From positions 62,001 to 126,000 of the forward strand of contig JACKAU010000002.1 in NCBI GenBank assembly GCA_020634855.1: DNA of 64,000 nucleotides, read 5' to 3'. The DNA is from Anaerolineales bacterium (GTDB lineage: Bacteria; Chloroflexota; Anaerolineae; 4572-78; J111). Both the position numbers and the translations under genes were made by a program. Under the pieces are notes generated by a model. The model ran no database searches. It saw only the letters and a list, made by a program, of their open reading frames with translations, and was not told the origin of the DNA. Below, in pieces: positions 32,901-41,181 of the stretch (position 1 is the stretch's first letter; every line of letters starts with the position of its first letter).

Positions 32901-34972
32901 CCAGCGATATGCCAACACTCACGTTCGCCTGGGATTTAGATAACAATGGCACGTTTGAAACACCGGGTCAAACGGTCAACAATACTTGGTCCTCCGGGGG
33001 TATTTATACCGTCACCTTACGCGTGACCGATAAAGATGGTGCATCCGGCACTGACACCACCACTGTAACCGTTGACTCTAAACCTACCGCCAACGCCGGC
33101 GGCCCCTACACAAGGCCGGAATTCGTTGCCGTAACATTTAACGGTAGTGGATCGTTTGATCCTGATGGGGACACCTTAACTTATAGTTGGGATTTCGGCG
33201 ATGGTAACTTCTCATCACCTAGTATTAATCCAACTGTTAGTCACGCATATCAAGATAGTGGCGCCTACATCGCCACCTTAACCGTGAATGACGGACGGGG
33301 TGGAGTCGATACAGACCAAGTAGATGTCACCATTACCAACACCCCACCGACCGCAGTGGTAGGCGGCCCTTATAACGGCAATGAGGGACAGCCCGTTTCA
33401 TTTGATGGCAGTGGCTCTTCCGATATCAGTCCAGTTGATTTTGCTACGCTTACCTACAATTGGAATTTCGGCGATGGCAGCCCAGCGCCTGCCTCGGCAG
33501 CTAAAGTAACCCATACGTATGCTGATAATGGCACGTACAATGTCACCTTAACTGTCACCGATAAAGACGGAGGAGTCAGCAGCGCCAGTACCACCGCTAC
33601 CATCAGCAATATTAACCCAACTGCTAATGCCGGCGGCCCTTACCGGACGACCATCAATGTCACGATTCCCCTGACCGGCAGCGGCTCTGACGTGGCGGCG
33701 GATACCTTAACTTACGAATGGGACCTAAATAATGACAGCGTCTTCGAAACGCCGGGACAAAATGTAGTCGGTAGCTGGCCCACATCGGGAGTTAAAACTG
33801 TAACCTTAAGAGTAAGAGACAAAGATGGCGGCACGGCTACCAGCGCCACCACTGTCGATGTAGGCAGCCCGCCGACAGCCAACGCCGGTGGACCATATAC
33901 GGCGAATGAAGGCAGTGCTGTTTCCTTCACGGGTAGCGGTTCTGACCCGGACGGAGATCCAATCACCTATAGTTGGAACTTTGGCGACGGCAGTTCCGGC
34001 TCAGGCAGCAATCCAACGCACACCTATGTCGATAACGGCACTTATGTAGCGACCTTAACGGTGACTGATGATCGCGGTGGTGTAACCACGTCTCAAGCTA
34101 CGGTGACAATCAATAATGCTGCTCCCACCGCCCGGATTAGCAGTCCCGCCAGCGGTAATGAAGGCCAAGTTATTGCGTTTGATGGCAGCGGCTCCAGCGA
34201 TCCGGGAGTGAATGATACGCTAACTTACGCATGGGACTTTGGTGATGGGAGTACCGGAACAGGGGCAACGCCTTCGCATCAGTATCGAGACAACGGCACG
34301 TTTACCGTTAGTTTAACCGTCACCGACAACAGCGGCGCCTCAAACAGCACCTCGGCTACAATCACGATCAATAACGTAGCGCCAACAGCCAACGCCGGCG
34401 GACCTTATGGCGGCGACGAAGCGCTCGGCGGAACAGCGATTTCTTTCGATGGCAGTGGTTCTAGCGATCCCGGCCTGGACGATACCTTAACTTACCTCTG
34501 GGATTTCGGCGACGGCAGTCCTACCGCTAATGGGCAAACTGTATCTCATACCTATAATGACAGCGGCAACTACACTGTTAGCCTCACAGTAACCGATGAT
34601 GACGGCGCGAATGGCACAGATACGGTCGATGTAACCATTAATAATTTACCGCCAACGGCTGATGCCGGAGGTCCATACAATACTACCGTTGATACACCGG
34701 TTACGCTATCAGGCAGCGGCTCGGATCCGGTCGACCCGGTAACGTTTGACTGGGATTTAGACAATGACGGTACGTTCGAAACGGCCGGGCAAACCGTAGA
34801 TTTTACCCAATCGACGACCGGTACTTACACGGTTGTCCTTCAGGTTAGCGATGATGACGGCGGCTCGACGACAGCTTCGACCACCGTACAGGTTAACAGC
34901 CTGCTGCCTTTGGCCTGGTTAGGGCTACCATTTATTCTGGCCAGACTAAGCCGCCGAAAAAGAAAACGTTAA
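29957..34972 (+). CDS. Giant PKD-repeat surface protein, 1671 residues
   Basis: A type II-like N-terminal membrane segment (about 23-44, LLFVFLLGGWLLIFLFATLG) is followed by a Pro/Thr linker (about 97-117). About 17 PKD/Ig-like repeats follow, recognisable by repeated starts such as TANAGGPYTANEG and cores such as YSWNFGDGSSGSG or YAWDFGDGS, with DxDxDG-type acidic loops that may bind calcium. The C-terminus is a short hydrophobic stretch (LLPLAWLGLPFILA) and a basic tail RLSRRKRKR, so both ends may be membrane-anchored or the tail may be a sorting signal. No catalytic domain is present, so it is probably an adhesin or structural surface fibre. Located between a sensor kinase and a receiver. 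Confidence 0.9.
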   Translation: MENRDIKPDNSNKQQRNPFQGDSLLFVFLLGGWLLIFLFATLGLQRNSQGWLPINPVVRAAADYSVDQDALQLAQVNPEIVEAVKQDAKNREALKTPTPQSDLSPTPTPTPSATTTVQSPLTVNVGGPYEGEEGSEMTFVADNFNSFLGVIPGGVSYTWDLDADGIYDDAEGPTASFTFFDEGDYPISVQARDLLRRTAFDTTVANVLNADPIIELGDDLIINKEGRTVYFSANASDPGSDILSYVWDFGDGSEKVTGTLRPQHIFWDNNEYRVTLRVRDNDGGESEDTLIAYIGNLPPEIDPIPDQTVNEGSPLTLKGRASDPAKDNDTLSYAWDFEYDGNDFSPDTDGDEVEITYPDGPADITAALQVKDEDGGETIETLNVSVNNVPPKITRISNSGPVGEGSLLNIVVSATDVGADSLTYAFDWNNDGSYDAVQQPGSASNIWYDQGQYRVGIRVVDDDGGQVFSSTVVSTYNLTPTAIAQIPQQTYFEGSPVTFDGTESSDPGRNDVLTYDWNFGDGSTGSGENPTHTYIDNGVYSATLTVTDDSGAADQDTVAVTILNANPTVDAGPDRFIDEGDDVSVTFAGSGASDPGTGDTLTFDWDFDFDGTFVPDVSKATDPSTTFIYPSLDGPRDVIVALRVQDDDYPAPTDNGGQIGEYIDTFKLTVKNLPPTNVDARGPYKAIVTQPITLTAAVADDIDDDPLNYAWDLTYTDNDSFATDVRGRVVTHTWDSPGLYTVGLRVTDGDGGEVFDTATVNVNAVPIAKIVGGPYSGLEGANILFDGSASADPDGDAMDYDWNFGDGTSPGTGITTTHRYADNGVYTATLTVQDADGDQAQDKVRVNVFNANPVISIIANQSVKEGNTLTLTGLATDPGIGDVLTYTWDFDYDSVTFNADATGRSVSRTFPDGPATFTAALRVVDDDYPYNTTNGGQIGRALRTFQITVQNTPPIADAGGPYYNDVVEDKQTSLTGSATDTASDMPTLTFAWDLDNNGTFETPGQTVNNTWSSGGIYTVTLRVTDKDGASGTDTTTVTVDSKPTANAGGPYTRPEFVAVTFNGSGSFDPDGDTLTYSWDFGDGNFSSPSINPTVSHAYQDSGAYIATLTVNDGRGGVDTDQVDVTITNTPPTAVVGGPYNGNEGQPVSFDGSGSSDISPVDFATLTYNWNFGDGSPAPASAAKVTHTYADNGTYNVTLTVTDKDGGVSSASTTATISNINPTANAGGPYRTTINVTIPLTGSGSDVAADTLTYEWDLNNDSVFETPGQNVVGSWPTSGVKTVTLRVRDKDGGTATSATTVDVGSPPTANAGGPYTANEGSAVSFTGSGSDPDGDPITYSWNFGDGSSGSGSNPTHTYVDNGTYVATLTVTDDRGGVTTSQATVTINNAAPTARISSPASGNEGQVIAFDGSGSSDPGVNDTLTYAWDFGDGSTGTGATPSHQYRDNGTFTVSLTVTDNSGASNSTSATITINNVAPTANAGGPYGGDEALGGTAISFDGSGSSDPGLDDTLTYLWDFGDGSPTANGQTVSHTYNDSGNYTVSLTVTDDDGANGTDTVDVTINNLPPTADAGGPYNTTVDTPVTLSGSGSDPVDPVTFDWDLDNDGTFETAGQTVDFTQSTTGTYTVVLQVSDDDGGSTTASTTVQVNSLLPLAWLGLPFILARLSRRKRKR

Positions 34973-35058
34973 TTTTTGACCAAACCCTTTTCAAGCAGGT
35001 CATAGACCATTTGATAGACAACAACGTATCTTAAAGACAAACAACTTGGGAGAACTTA

Positions 35059-35505
35059 ATGGCCAGCCAATTCAACTTAGCCTTAATTCCAAAACGTGCG
35101 CAAAAATATTTTGAAGCCAATCCAAATGTATTAGTGGTGGAAGACGATAAAATCATGGGGCAAATGGTTACCGATATCCTGGATGATGTAGGATTTGAGG
35201 TAACCAGAGCACCGAATGGCGCCGTTGCCTTTGAAAAGTTGAAAGAAAAACAAATTGACTTTATTATTCTTGATATTCTACTGCCGGAGTTGGATGGCTT
35301 TCAAATTTATGCTAAATTACAAGAAGACGCCAAAACTAAAGGGATTCCCGTGATGATTGTTAGCGCCTGGGCCGATGAAAGAAATATCGAAAAAGCGTCG
35401 CGTATGGGTGTTCAACATTTCTTACCCAAACCCTTTACAGAAGACGAATTAATGTATACAATCTTAACCCTACTCATCGATAGTTCTCACAAAGAGAAAA
35501 TGTGA
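35059..35505 (+). CDS. CheY-like response regulator receiver
   Basis: A 148-residue single receiver domain after a 22-residue N-terminal extension. The acidic pair is in VLVVEDDKIMG, the phospho-acceptor is Asp72 in FIILDILLPELDG, the Ser is in MIVSAW and the Lys in FLPKPF. There is no output domain, so it acts by protein contact or as a phosphate carrier. GGGAG precedes ATG 35059. It follows the PKD gene by 86 nt and is the likely partner of the kinase at 27471. Confidence 0.92.
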   Translation: MASQFNLALIPKRAQKYFEANPNVLVVEDDKIMGQMVTDILDDVGFEVTRAPNGAVAFEKLKEKQIDFIILDILLPELDGFQIYAKLQEDAKTKGIPVMIVSAWADERNIEKASRMGVQHFLPKPFTEDELMYTILTLLIDSSHKEKM

Positions 35506-35612
35506 GGCATCGAGCCGGTTAGATAAACAGCGTCAACGTCAGGCCAATTCAACTTGGGGAATCATAACACAATAGTTTGGCTACAAATTAATTTGTGTTG
35601 TTGGAGATTTTT

Positions 35613-35927
35613 GTGGTTATTAATTTAGAGTGGCAAGAAAGAGGCCCATTACAAGACGATGGGCAGCAGATCATCTACAAAGGTCGAGAAATCTGCACGC
35701 CTAACAACTATCCGCACAGATTGCCTTGCCATAATCCTAATTGTGATCATGGCGGCTTTGAGATAGGCGATAGGGTTGTCAAATTGATGGCTTCCAGAAA
35801 ATTCAGCGAGGAAAACTCGCTCATCTGCGTCAACGCCATCAACACCGACCGCGAAAAAAGATGTTTGCATACCATCATCTACACTATCACGTCAGTTTCA
35901 CCCTACCGTCGAGCTTCTGACAGGTAA
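35613..35927 (+). CDS. Small Cys/His-rich protein of unknown function
   Basis: A 104-residue protein. CHNPNCDHGGFEIGDRVVKL and later Cys residues in NSLICVNAI and KRCLHTIIYTI look like a metal-binding arrangement. I chose GTG 35613 because GGAG at 35603-35606 is 6 nt upstream; an upstream GTG in frame at 35595 has no ribosome site. The composed, non-repetitive sequence and an excellent terminator downstream support a real gene. I do not recognise the family and assign no function. Confidence 0.65.
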   Translation: MVINLEWQERGPLQDDGQQIIYKGREICTPNNYPHRLPCHNPNCDHGGFEIGDRVVKLMASRKFSEENSLICVNAINTDREKRCLHTIIYTITSVSPYRRASDR

Positions 35928-35956
35928 CCAGGACCAGTTTCGACTTGTTCAAAATA

Positions 35957-35988
35957 AAAGCCGGCTTGATATACAAGTCGGCTTTTTG
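35957..35988 (+). terminator. Rho-independent terminator
   Basis: AGCCGGCTT (35959-35967) pairs with AAGTCGGCT (35975-35983) through one G-U, followed by TTTTTG. It ends the plus-strand transcript of the small Cys-rich gene. On the minus strand the stem is preceded by A-rich sequence, so it may also serve tyrS. Confidence 0.88.
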
Positions 35989-36059
35989 TTTGGCTTAGTA
36001 GCCCAAGTGATTGGCACTTAACCAACGAGCAAAAATGCCAATCACCTAAACCGTTTTCT

Positions 36060-37295
36060 TTAGTCTTGAAAAACTAGGCGATGATATTTTTTCTTACCGG
36101 CCCGCAGCAATATCCCCTCGACAGCCTCATCGGAAGCCGACAGTTCGGCCGATACATCTTCGATGCGCCGATCATTGACATAGATTCCACCCTGTTGCAG
36201 CATCCGCCGGGCATCGCTCCGTGATTTGGTCAGGCCCACTTCGGCAAATATTTCCAAGACTCCTAAACCGGCTTGCAATCGTGAACGCGGTAGAGCCGTC
36301 GTCGGTATCGCTTCAACGTCGCCGCCGCTGCTACTAAAAGCGGCTTTGGCTGCGGCCTCGGCGGCTTTGGCTTCATCTTCCCCGTGGGTAATAACCGTAG
36401 CCTCATAAGCCAAAATACGCTTGGCCTCCCGGATTTCAGCCCCTTCGAGTGCGCTCAGGCGATTGATTTCCTCTATGGGTAAAAAGGTGAATATCTTGAG
36501 CAGCTTTTCCACATCCCGATCATCACAGTTGACCCAATATTGATAATAATCATACGGGCTTAACCGGTTGGGGTCCAGCCACACCGCGCCTTCGGCGGTT
36601 TTGCCCATCTTGGCCCCGCTGGCCGTCGTCAGCAGTGGATAGGTCATCGCATGGACAGTTTCGCCTTCAATCCGCCGAATCAGATCAACGCCCGCCAGCA
36701 GGTTGCCCCATTGATCATCGCCGCCTAATTGAAGGGTACAGCCGTGACGGCGGTAAAGTTCCAGGTAGTCGTAGGCTTGCAAGATTTGGTAGTTGAATTC
36801 GATAAAACTCAGCCCGCGCTCTAAGCGCTGCTTGTACGCCTCAGCGGCCAGCATACGATTGACGCTAAAGTGACGCCCGATTTCTCGCAAAAAAGTGATA
36901 TAATTGAGTTCCAGCAACCACTCGGCATTATTTATGGCAATGGCTTGACCGGCGTCAAAGTTCAAATAGTGGTTCAATTGCGCATGGATAGCCCGACCAT
37001 TAGCTTCGATGGTCTCTTTGGAGAGCATCTGGCGCATCTCCGATTTACCACTGGGATCGCCGATCATGGTTGTTCCGCCGCCCACCAATCCAATGGGGCG
37101 ATGACCGGCCCGTTCCAAATGCATCATCGCCATAATGGTCACCAGGTGGCCCACGTGCAAACTATCGGCGGTGCTGTCGTAGCCATTGTAAAAGGTCACC
37201 ATCCGGCTGCCAAACTGCCGGCGCAGCGCTTCTTCGTCGGTAACTTGAGCAATAAAGCCCCGTTCATTTAAAATATCAAATACATTTTCGGCCAT
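36060..37295 (-). CDS. tyrS: Tyrosyl-tRNA synthetase
   Basis: A 411-residue class I synthetase that charges tRNA-Tyr in the cytoplasm. The HIGH-like motif is SLHVGHLVTIM, the tyrosine pocket is FIEFNYQILQAYDYLELYRR followed by QLGGDDQWGNLLAG, and the KMSKS-like loop reads GAKMGKTAEGAVW. A C-terminal S4 RNA-binding domain (about 345-405, SRSDARRMLQQGGIYVNDRR) completes it. The length is typical of the bacterial TyrRS. The ATG at 37295 has a weak purine-rich site upstream. Shares a convergent terminator region with the upstream signalling locus. Confidence 0.97.
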   Translation of the reverse strand: MAENVFDILNERGFIAQVTDEEALRRQFGSRMVTFYNGYDSTADSLHVGHLVTIMAMMHLERAGHRPIGLVGGGTTMIGDPSGKSEMRQMLSKETIEANGRAIHAQLNHYLNFDAGQAIAINNAEWLLELNYITFLREIGRHFSVNRMLAAEAYKQRLERGLSFIEFNYQILQAYDYLELYRRHGCTLQLGGDDQWGNLLAGVDLIRRIEGETVHAMTYPLLTTASGAKMGKTAEGAVWLDPNRLSPYDYYQYWVNCDDRDVEKLLKIFTFLPIEEINRLSALEGAEIREAKRILAYEATVITHGEDEAKAAEAAAKAAFSSSGGDVEAIPTTALPRSRLQAGLGVLEIFAEVGLTKSRSDARRMLQQGGIYVNDRRIEDVSAELSASDEAVEGILLRAGKKKYHRLVFQD

Positions 37296-37361
37296 GGAAT
37301 GAAAACTCTTTCAGTTAGATTCTTGAATCTGGGCTACCCGCCCAAGGGGGTAGCCCCCATT

Positions 37362-39527
37362 TTACTCACTTCTAGGGGGAATAAGCAATTCCATGCCGAC
37401 TCGAATCAGACTGGGGTTAGAAATTTTGTCTCGATTCGCTTCAAAAATGATCGGCCATAAGCTGTAGTCGCCGTACACGTCCTTGGCAATGCCGCTTAGG
37501 GTGTCACCTAGTTGGACCACATACACTTCCGGCTGATCATCCGGAGGCGGTTCCGGGGTGGGATCGGTGGGGGGTTCTTCTTGGGGCGGTTGGGCGGTGC
37601 CCAAAAACCGCTGGCTTTTAGCCACCAGATCATCGAGAAGAAGTTTGGTCTCTTCCGGCGAATTATTGAAGACTCGCTCAACCAAAACCGCGCCCATACT
37701 ACGCATGGTGTCCAGCACCTGATCCGCTACTTGAACCGGCGAGGCTACCACACTAACGTAAGCCCATCGGCCCGCCACTTCATCGGGAGCAAACGTAAAA
37801 TCCGGTTCAAAGTGTCGGATGTAAGGCAGCGCCGCCGGCAAATAGTGGTCCGGATCGCCTAATAGCACCACGTGTTCGCCGGGGTTAGGTTCAATTTGCG
37901 GGAGACCATCAGAGGGTGGACCGGGCACTGCGGCCCCCATGACAACAGCATACATCGCGCCGGAGCTAACATCAACCACTACCCGTTCGCCGGCTTCAAA
38001 CGTATGCTGCCGAGTTCGGTTGGTCTCGCTAAGAACCCGATACAAATCGGTTTTCCGGGCTTTATTCCAGCCGGCTATAAATTCCCACGGCTCGATGGCC
38101 AGTTGGCCAGCTCCCTGAGCCTCAACGATCAATTCATCGCCAGAGGTTTTGATAAAGCAATGCGCCGCCTCACCCTCAGCCCGCCAACTGATCGCCTCGT
38201 CCTGATAACCGCTCCCGCCAACAGTAACATGTTGAGGCAGACTAAAGCGATAGGCCATACCTGCCTTGAGATCGTTGACAGCCGAAAAGGTAGCTGGCTG
38301 CTCGATTGGAGTCCAGGTTTGGCTAAAGCGCTGTACAATATCGCGAATCGGTTTAGGTTTGTCACCTACTTTGAATAAACCAAAATTGGCTTCATAAGGA
38401 TTGTAGGTGATGTCCAGATCATTGAGCTTCCACTTGAATGCGCCGCCAAATTGATTGGCCCGTAAATAGGCGTGCGAAGCCGCTTCGTACAGCGCCGTCA
38501 ACGACTCGGCGACCGGCTGACTGGCGGCCGGGTTACTGCTGGTTTGGTTGCTCCAGCCAAACTCGCCAAAAATAACCGGATGATCGGGGAAAGCGCGCCG
38601 TAGCCCTTCGAGATGCGCCGTATTGACATTAAAACCGGCCAGAGATAAGCTGGCATAATTGTGATACGCTTGAAAATCGAGAATGCGATTAGCCGGCAGC
38701 GACGCAAATTGCATCCAATTCCAGCCGACGGTGAGCAGTTGTTGGCAGCCGGTAGCCCGCACCGGATCAATTCTGGCCCGCAGCCAGGTATCGACGGTTT
38801 GATCCATCACTTCAATGAGAGTGTACCAGACTTCAGCCTCATTGGACAGCATAAAATCTACAATCGATGCGCCCTTACCCTGGTTGATAAAAGTGTTAGC
38901 CGCCTGATCGTACTCGATAAAGAGCCGCAGCGCGTTAATATAAAAATAGGCGTGATCGGCGCTAAGGTGGCTCGGAATGCCCCGATTGCGCTGGAGTTCC
39001 AGCGCCTCTTCGCGGCTGACCCTGGCTCCGTAGTGGTCAATCAATCGGCTGGTTTGGACCGGCGGCTCATACCCGCTCGGATAGATGCCGGCGACCAGAT
39101 TGTAAAAAACCGGTTCATTTTCCAAATCATAGGCCATAACAGTAGCTACATCCTGATACCGCTCGGCAATTTTAGCGTCCACTTCAGACACATAAGACAG
39201 GTTCAATGAATGGGAGTCGTTGAACGTTAATATCACCTTCAGTTCATAATCTTGGGCCAATGACAGAGTTTGATCGAGTTTGGCAAAGTTATTCTGTCGC
39301 AGATCTTTTTCCAGCGCAGGGTGAACAAAGAGCCGGATCGAATTGAAGCCGCTGGCCTGCGCCTTACTAAAATCGCGGGCGATCAGATCGGGATCGAACA
39401 AGTTCGGTTCCCACATCTTCCACCCTCGATCAAAATAACCGGCATAGTTAACCCCTAACGCAAAAAAGGGATTATTTTTGGTGTCTAAAAAATATCGTTT
39501 ATCTGCTGCTACTGTAATCAGGGCCAT
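37362..39527 (-). CDS. GH5-like (beta/alpha)8 glycosidase with C-terminal LysM domain
   Basis: A 721-residue protein. Residues 5-400 look like a GH5/GH-A clan barrel: FFALGVNYAGYFDRG at the start, FNSIRLFVHPALEKDL, the acid/base Glu138 in YDLENEPV and the likely nucleophile Glu near residue 320 in VIFGEFGWS. A middle beta-rich part and a domain with VVLLGDPDHYLPAALPYIRH follow. A Pro-rich linker leads to a LysM domain (EVYVVQLGDTLSGIAKDVYG). LysM binds peptidoglycan or chitin-like polymers, which predicts action at the envelope, yet no signal peptide is visible at the N-terminus. Substrate is unknown. The ATG at 39527 has no clear ribosome site. Confidence 0.78.
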   Translation of the reverse strand: MALITVAADKRYFLDTKNNPFFALGVNYAGYFDRGWKMWEPNLFDPDLIARDFSKAQASGFNSIRLFVHPALEKDLRQNNFAKLDQTLSLAQDYELKVILTFNDSHSLNLSYVSEVDAKIAERYQDVATVMAYDLENEPVFYNLVAGIYPSGYEPPVQTSRLIDHYGARVSREEALELQRNRGIPSHLSADHAYFYINALRLFIEYDQAANTFINQGKGASIVDFMLSNEAEVWYTLIEVMDQTVDTWLRARIDPVRATGCQQLLTVGWNWMQFASLPANRILDFQAYHNYASLSLAGFNVNTAHLEGLRRAFPDHPVIFGEFGWSNQTSSNPAASQPVAESLTALYEAASHAYLRANQFGGAFKWKLNDLDITYNPYEANFGLFKVGDKPKPIRDIVQRFSQTWTPIEQPATFSAVNDLKAGMAYRFSLPQHVTVGGSGYQDEAISWRAEGEAAHCFIKTSGDELIVEAQGAGQLAIEPWEFIAGWNKARKTDLYRVLSETNRTRQHTFEAGERVVVDVSSGAMYAVVMGAAVPGPPSDGLPQIEPNPGEHVVLLGDPDHYLPAALPYIRHFEPDFTFAPDEVAGRWAYVSVVASPVQVADQVLDTMRSMGAVLVERVFNNSPEETKLLLDDLVAKSQRFLGTAQPPQEEPPTDPTPEPPPDDQPEVYVVQLGDTLSGIAKDVYGDYSLWPIIFEANRDKISNPSLIRVGMELLIPPRSE

Positions 39528-39754
39528 GGCTGAAGCGCCTCCAAATCTTTATGGGCATTGAGTTACGGGGAGGGTCATAAACCAGTATATCATAACCTGT
39601 TCTTGGGAACAATGCTTATCTTATGTTAATTTTACCCTACCTTTTTAAGATACACAAGCAAAAAAAACGGAATGGCAAAATCAATCTTAAACTTGCAATT
39701 TCATTGAACTTTAACCACAATATTAGAAACATTGAAAACCTTCAGGGTATACTT

Positions 39755-40906
39755 GTGAAACCGGTTCTCCCCAACAGCACGGTTCTTATTGTGGCTGATA
39801 ATAGCAGCCAGCAAAACTTGTTGTCCGATTATCTCATAGGGTTTGGGTTAAACCTTTTGGTTGCCAATACCGGTGAAAATGGTCTGACTATGGCCCAAAA
39901 CCGCCGGCCTGATATCATTTTACTGGATACAGACTTGCCTGGTTTGAACGGCTTTGAGACTTGCCGTCAGTTAAAAAACAATGAAACCACCCGTCGTATT
40001 CCAATCATCTTTATGACGGCCTTAGACAGTACGGTCGACAGAATCCGAGGTTTAACCCTGGGCGCGGTCGATTATATCACCAAACCCATTCAATCTGAAG
40101 AGGTCGTGGCCCGACTAAAAACTCACTTGACCATTCAAAAACTCCAGGATGAGTTAGAAGAACGCAACGCTTCTCTACACGAAGAAATAAATCGGCGCGA
40201 AGATTTGATAGCGGAATTGGACTCATTCGCTCACACCGTCGCCCATGACCTTAAGAATCCCATCGGTGTGACTATGACCCACGCCCAATTTTTGTGCAAA
40301 TATGGAAGCCACTTATCGCCCGAGGAATTTCAAAAATACGCCAATGTGATTGTCCAAACTGGACGAAAGATGTCCAATATCATCGATGAGTTGCTGCTGC
40401 TGGCCAGCGTTCGAACTGAGAAAATCGCTCCTAAACCGCTCAACATGGCCGAGATCATTGAAGAGACTCAAGCCAGATTGGCCTACCTTATAGAAGAAAA
40501 TCAGGTTGATTTTATTACGCCGCCCCATTGGCCGATCGCCTGGGGTCACGCCCCCTGGATCGAGGAAGTATGGGTCAACTATTGCAGCAATGCCATCAAA
40601 TATGGCGGCCGTCCCCCCAGAGTTGAGTTAGGGGCGTCGATTCAACACGACGACAGCATCAAATTTTGGGTGCGAGACAATGGGCTTGGAATTGCCGCCG
40701 AAGCCCAGAAAGAACTATTTATTCCGTTCACGCGACTCAACCAAATTGAAATGGACGGGCACGGGTTGGGATTATCCATTGTTCAACGAATTATCGAGAA
40801 GTTAGGTGGTCGAGTTGAAGTAGAAAGTGACGGTGTGCCTGGCCAGGGTAGCACGTTTAGTTTTACCCTGCCGCTTTTTGATGCGACTCCATTTACGGGG
40901 TATTAA
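39755..40906 (+). CDS. Receiver-histidine kinase
   Basis: A protein of about 384 residues, start chosen at GTG 39755 (VKPVLPNSTVLIVADNSS) with AGGG about 8 nt upstream. A longer frame to 39623 adds a lysine/asparagine-rich stretch unlike a receiver. Domains: receiver (Asp in IILLDTDLPGLNG, Lys in YITKPI), coiled coil, HisKA of the HTVAHDLKNPIGVTM type and HATPase_c (DNGLGI, GHGLGLSI). The HDLKNP form of the H-box is common in bacteriophytochrome-like kinases. The acidic pair normally at the start of the receiver is replaced by ADN, so phosphorylation of the receiver may be weak. Confidence 0.85.
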   Translation: MKPVLPNSTVLIVADNSSQQNLLSDYLIGFGLNLLVANTGENGLTMAQNRRPDIILLDTDLPGLNGFETCRQLKNNETTRRIPIIFMTALDSTVDRIRGLTLGAVDYITKPIQSEEVVARLKTHLTIQKLQDELEERNASLHEEINRREDLIAELDSFAHTVAHDLKNPIGVTMTHAQFLCKYGSHLSPEEFQKYANVIVQTGRKMSNIIDELLLLASVRTEKIAPKPLNMAEIIEETQARLAYLIEENQVDFITPPHWPIAWGHAPWIEEVWVNYCSNAIKYGGRPPRVELGASIQHDDSIKFWVRDNGLGIAAEAQKELFIPFTRLNQIEMDGHGLGLSIVQRIIEKLGGRVEVESDGVPGQGSTFSFTLPLFDATPFTGY

Positions 40907-40946
40907 ACTAAAACCATCATCCATTTCGCCATCTGGAGAAGATATC

Positions 40947-41162
40947 ATGAGTTTAATTATTGCTGTCAGTAAACATCTGTCTATAGAATTACTGGCCGGA
41001 ACAGACAACAGCGATCCGGCTCTCCGCTTATTCACCCCGGATGATCCGGAGCAAGCGTTTGTTGTCTTTCTTTCTGAAATTCATCACCTACGTGATGCAT
41101 TGGCCGATGCCGGCGCCCAACTGGCCAAACTGGAGAAGGAAGCTCGCAAACTTAGAGATTAA
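40947..41162 (+). CDS. Small protein of unknown function
   Basis: A 71-residue protein, MSLIIAVSKHLSIELLAGTD then a C-terminal coiled-coil-like helix (LRDALADAGAQLAKLEKEAR). GGAG at 40935-40938 is well placed for ATG 40947. It lies 40 nt after the receiver-kinase and 19 nt before the aldo/keto reductase, so it is likely co-transcribed. I do not recognise the family. Confidence 0.65.
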   Translation: MSLIIAVSKHLSIELLAGTDNSDPALRLFTPDDPEQAFVVFLSEIHHLRDALADAGAQLAKLEKEARKLRD

Positions 41163-41181
41163 GCCATCGAAAGAGAGGATA

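Noticed and set aside
39623..39754. Longer start for the receiver-kinase at ATG 39623
   Set aside because: The extra residues are Lys/Asn-rich and precede the normal receiver start; GTG 39755 has a better site and fits the family.
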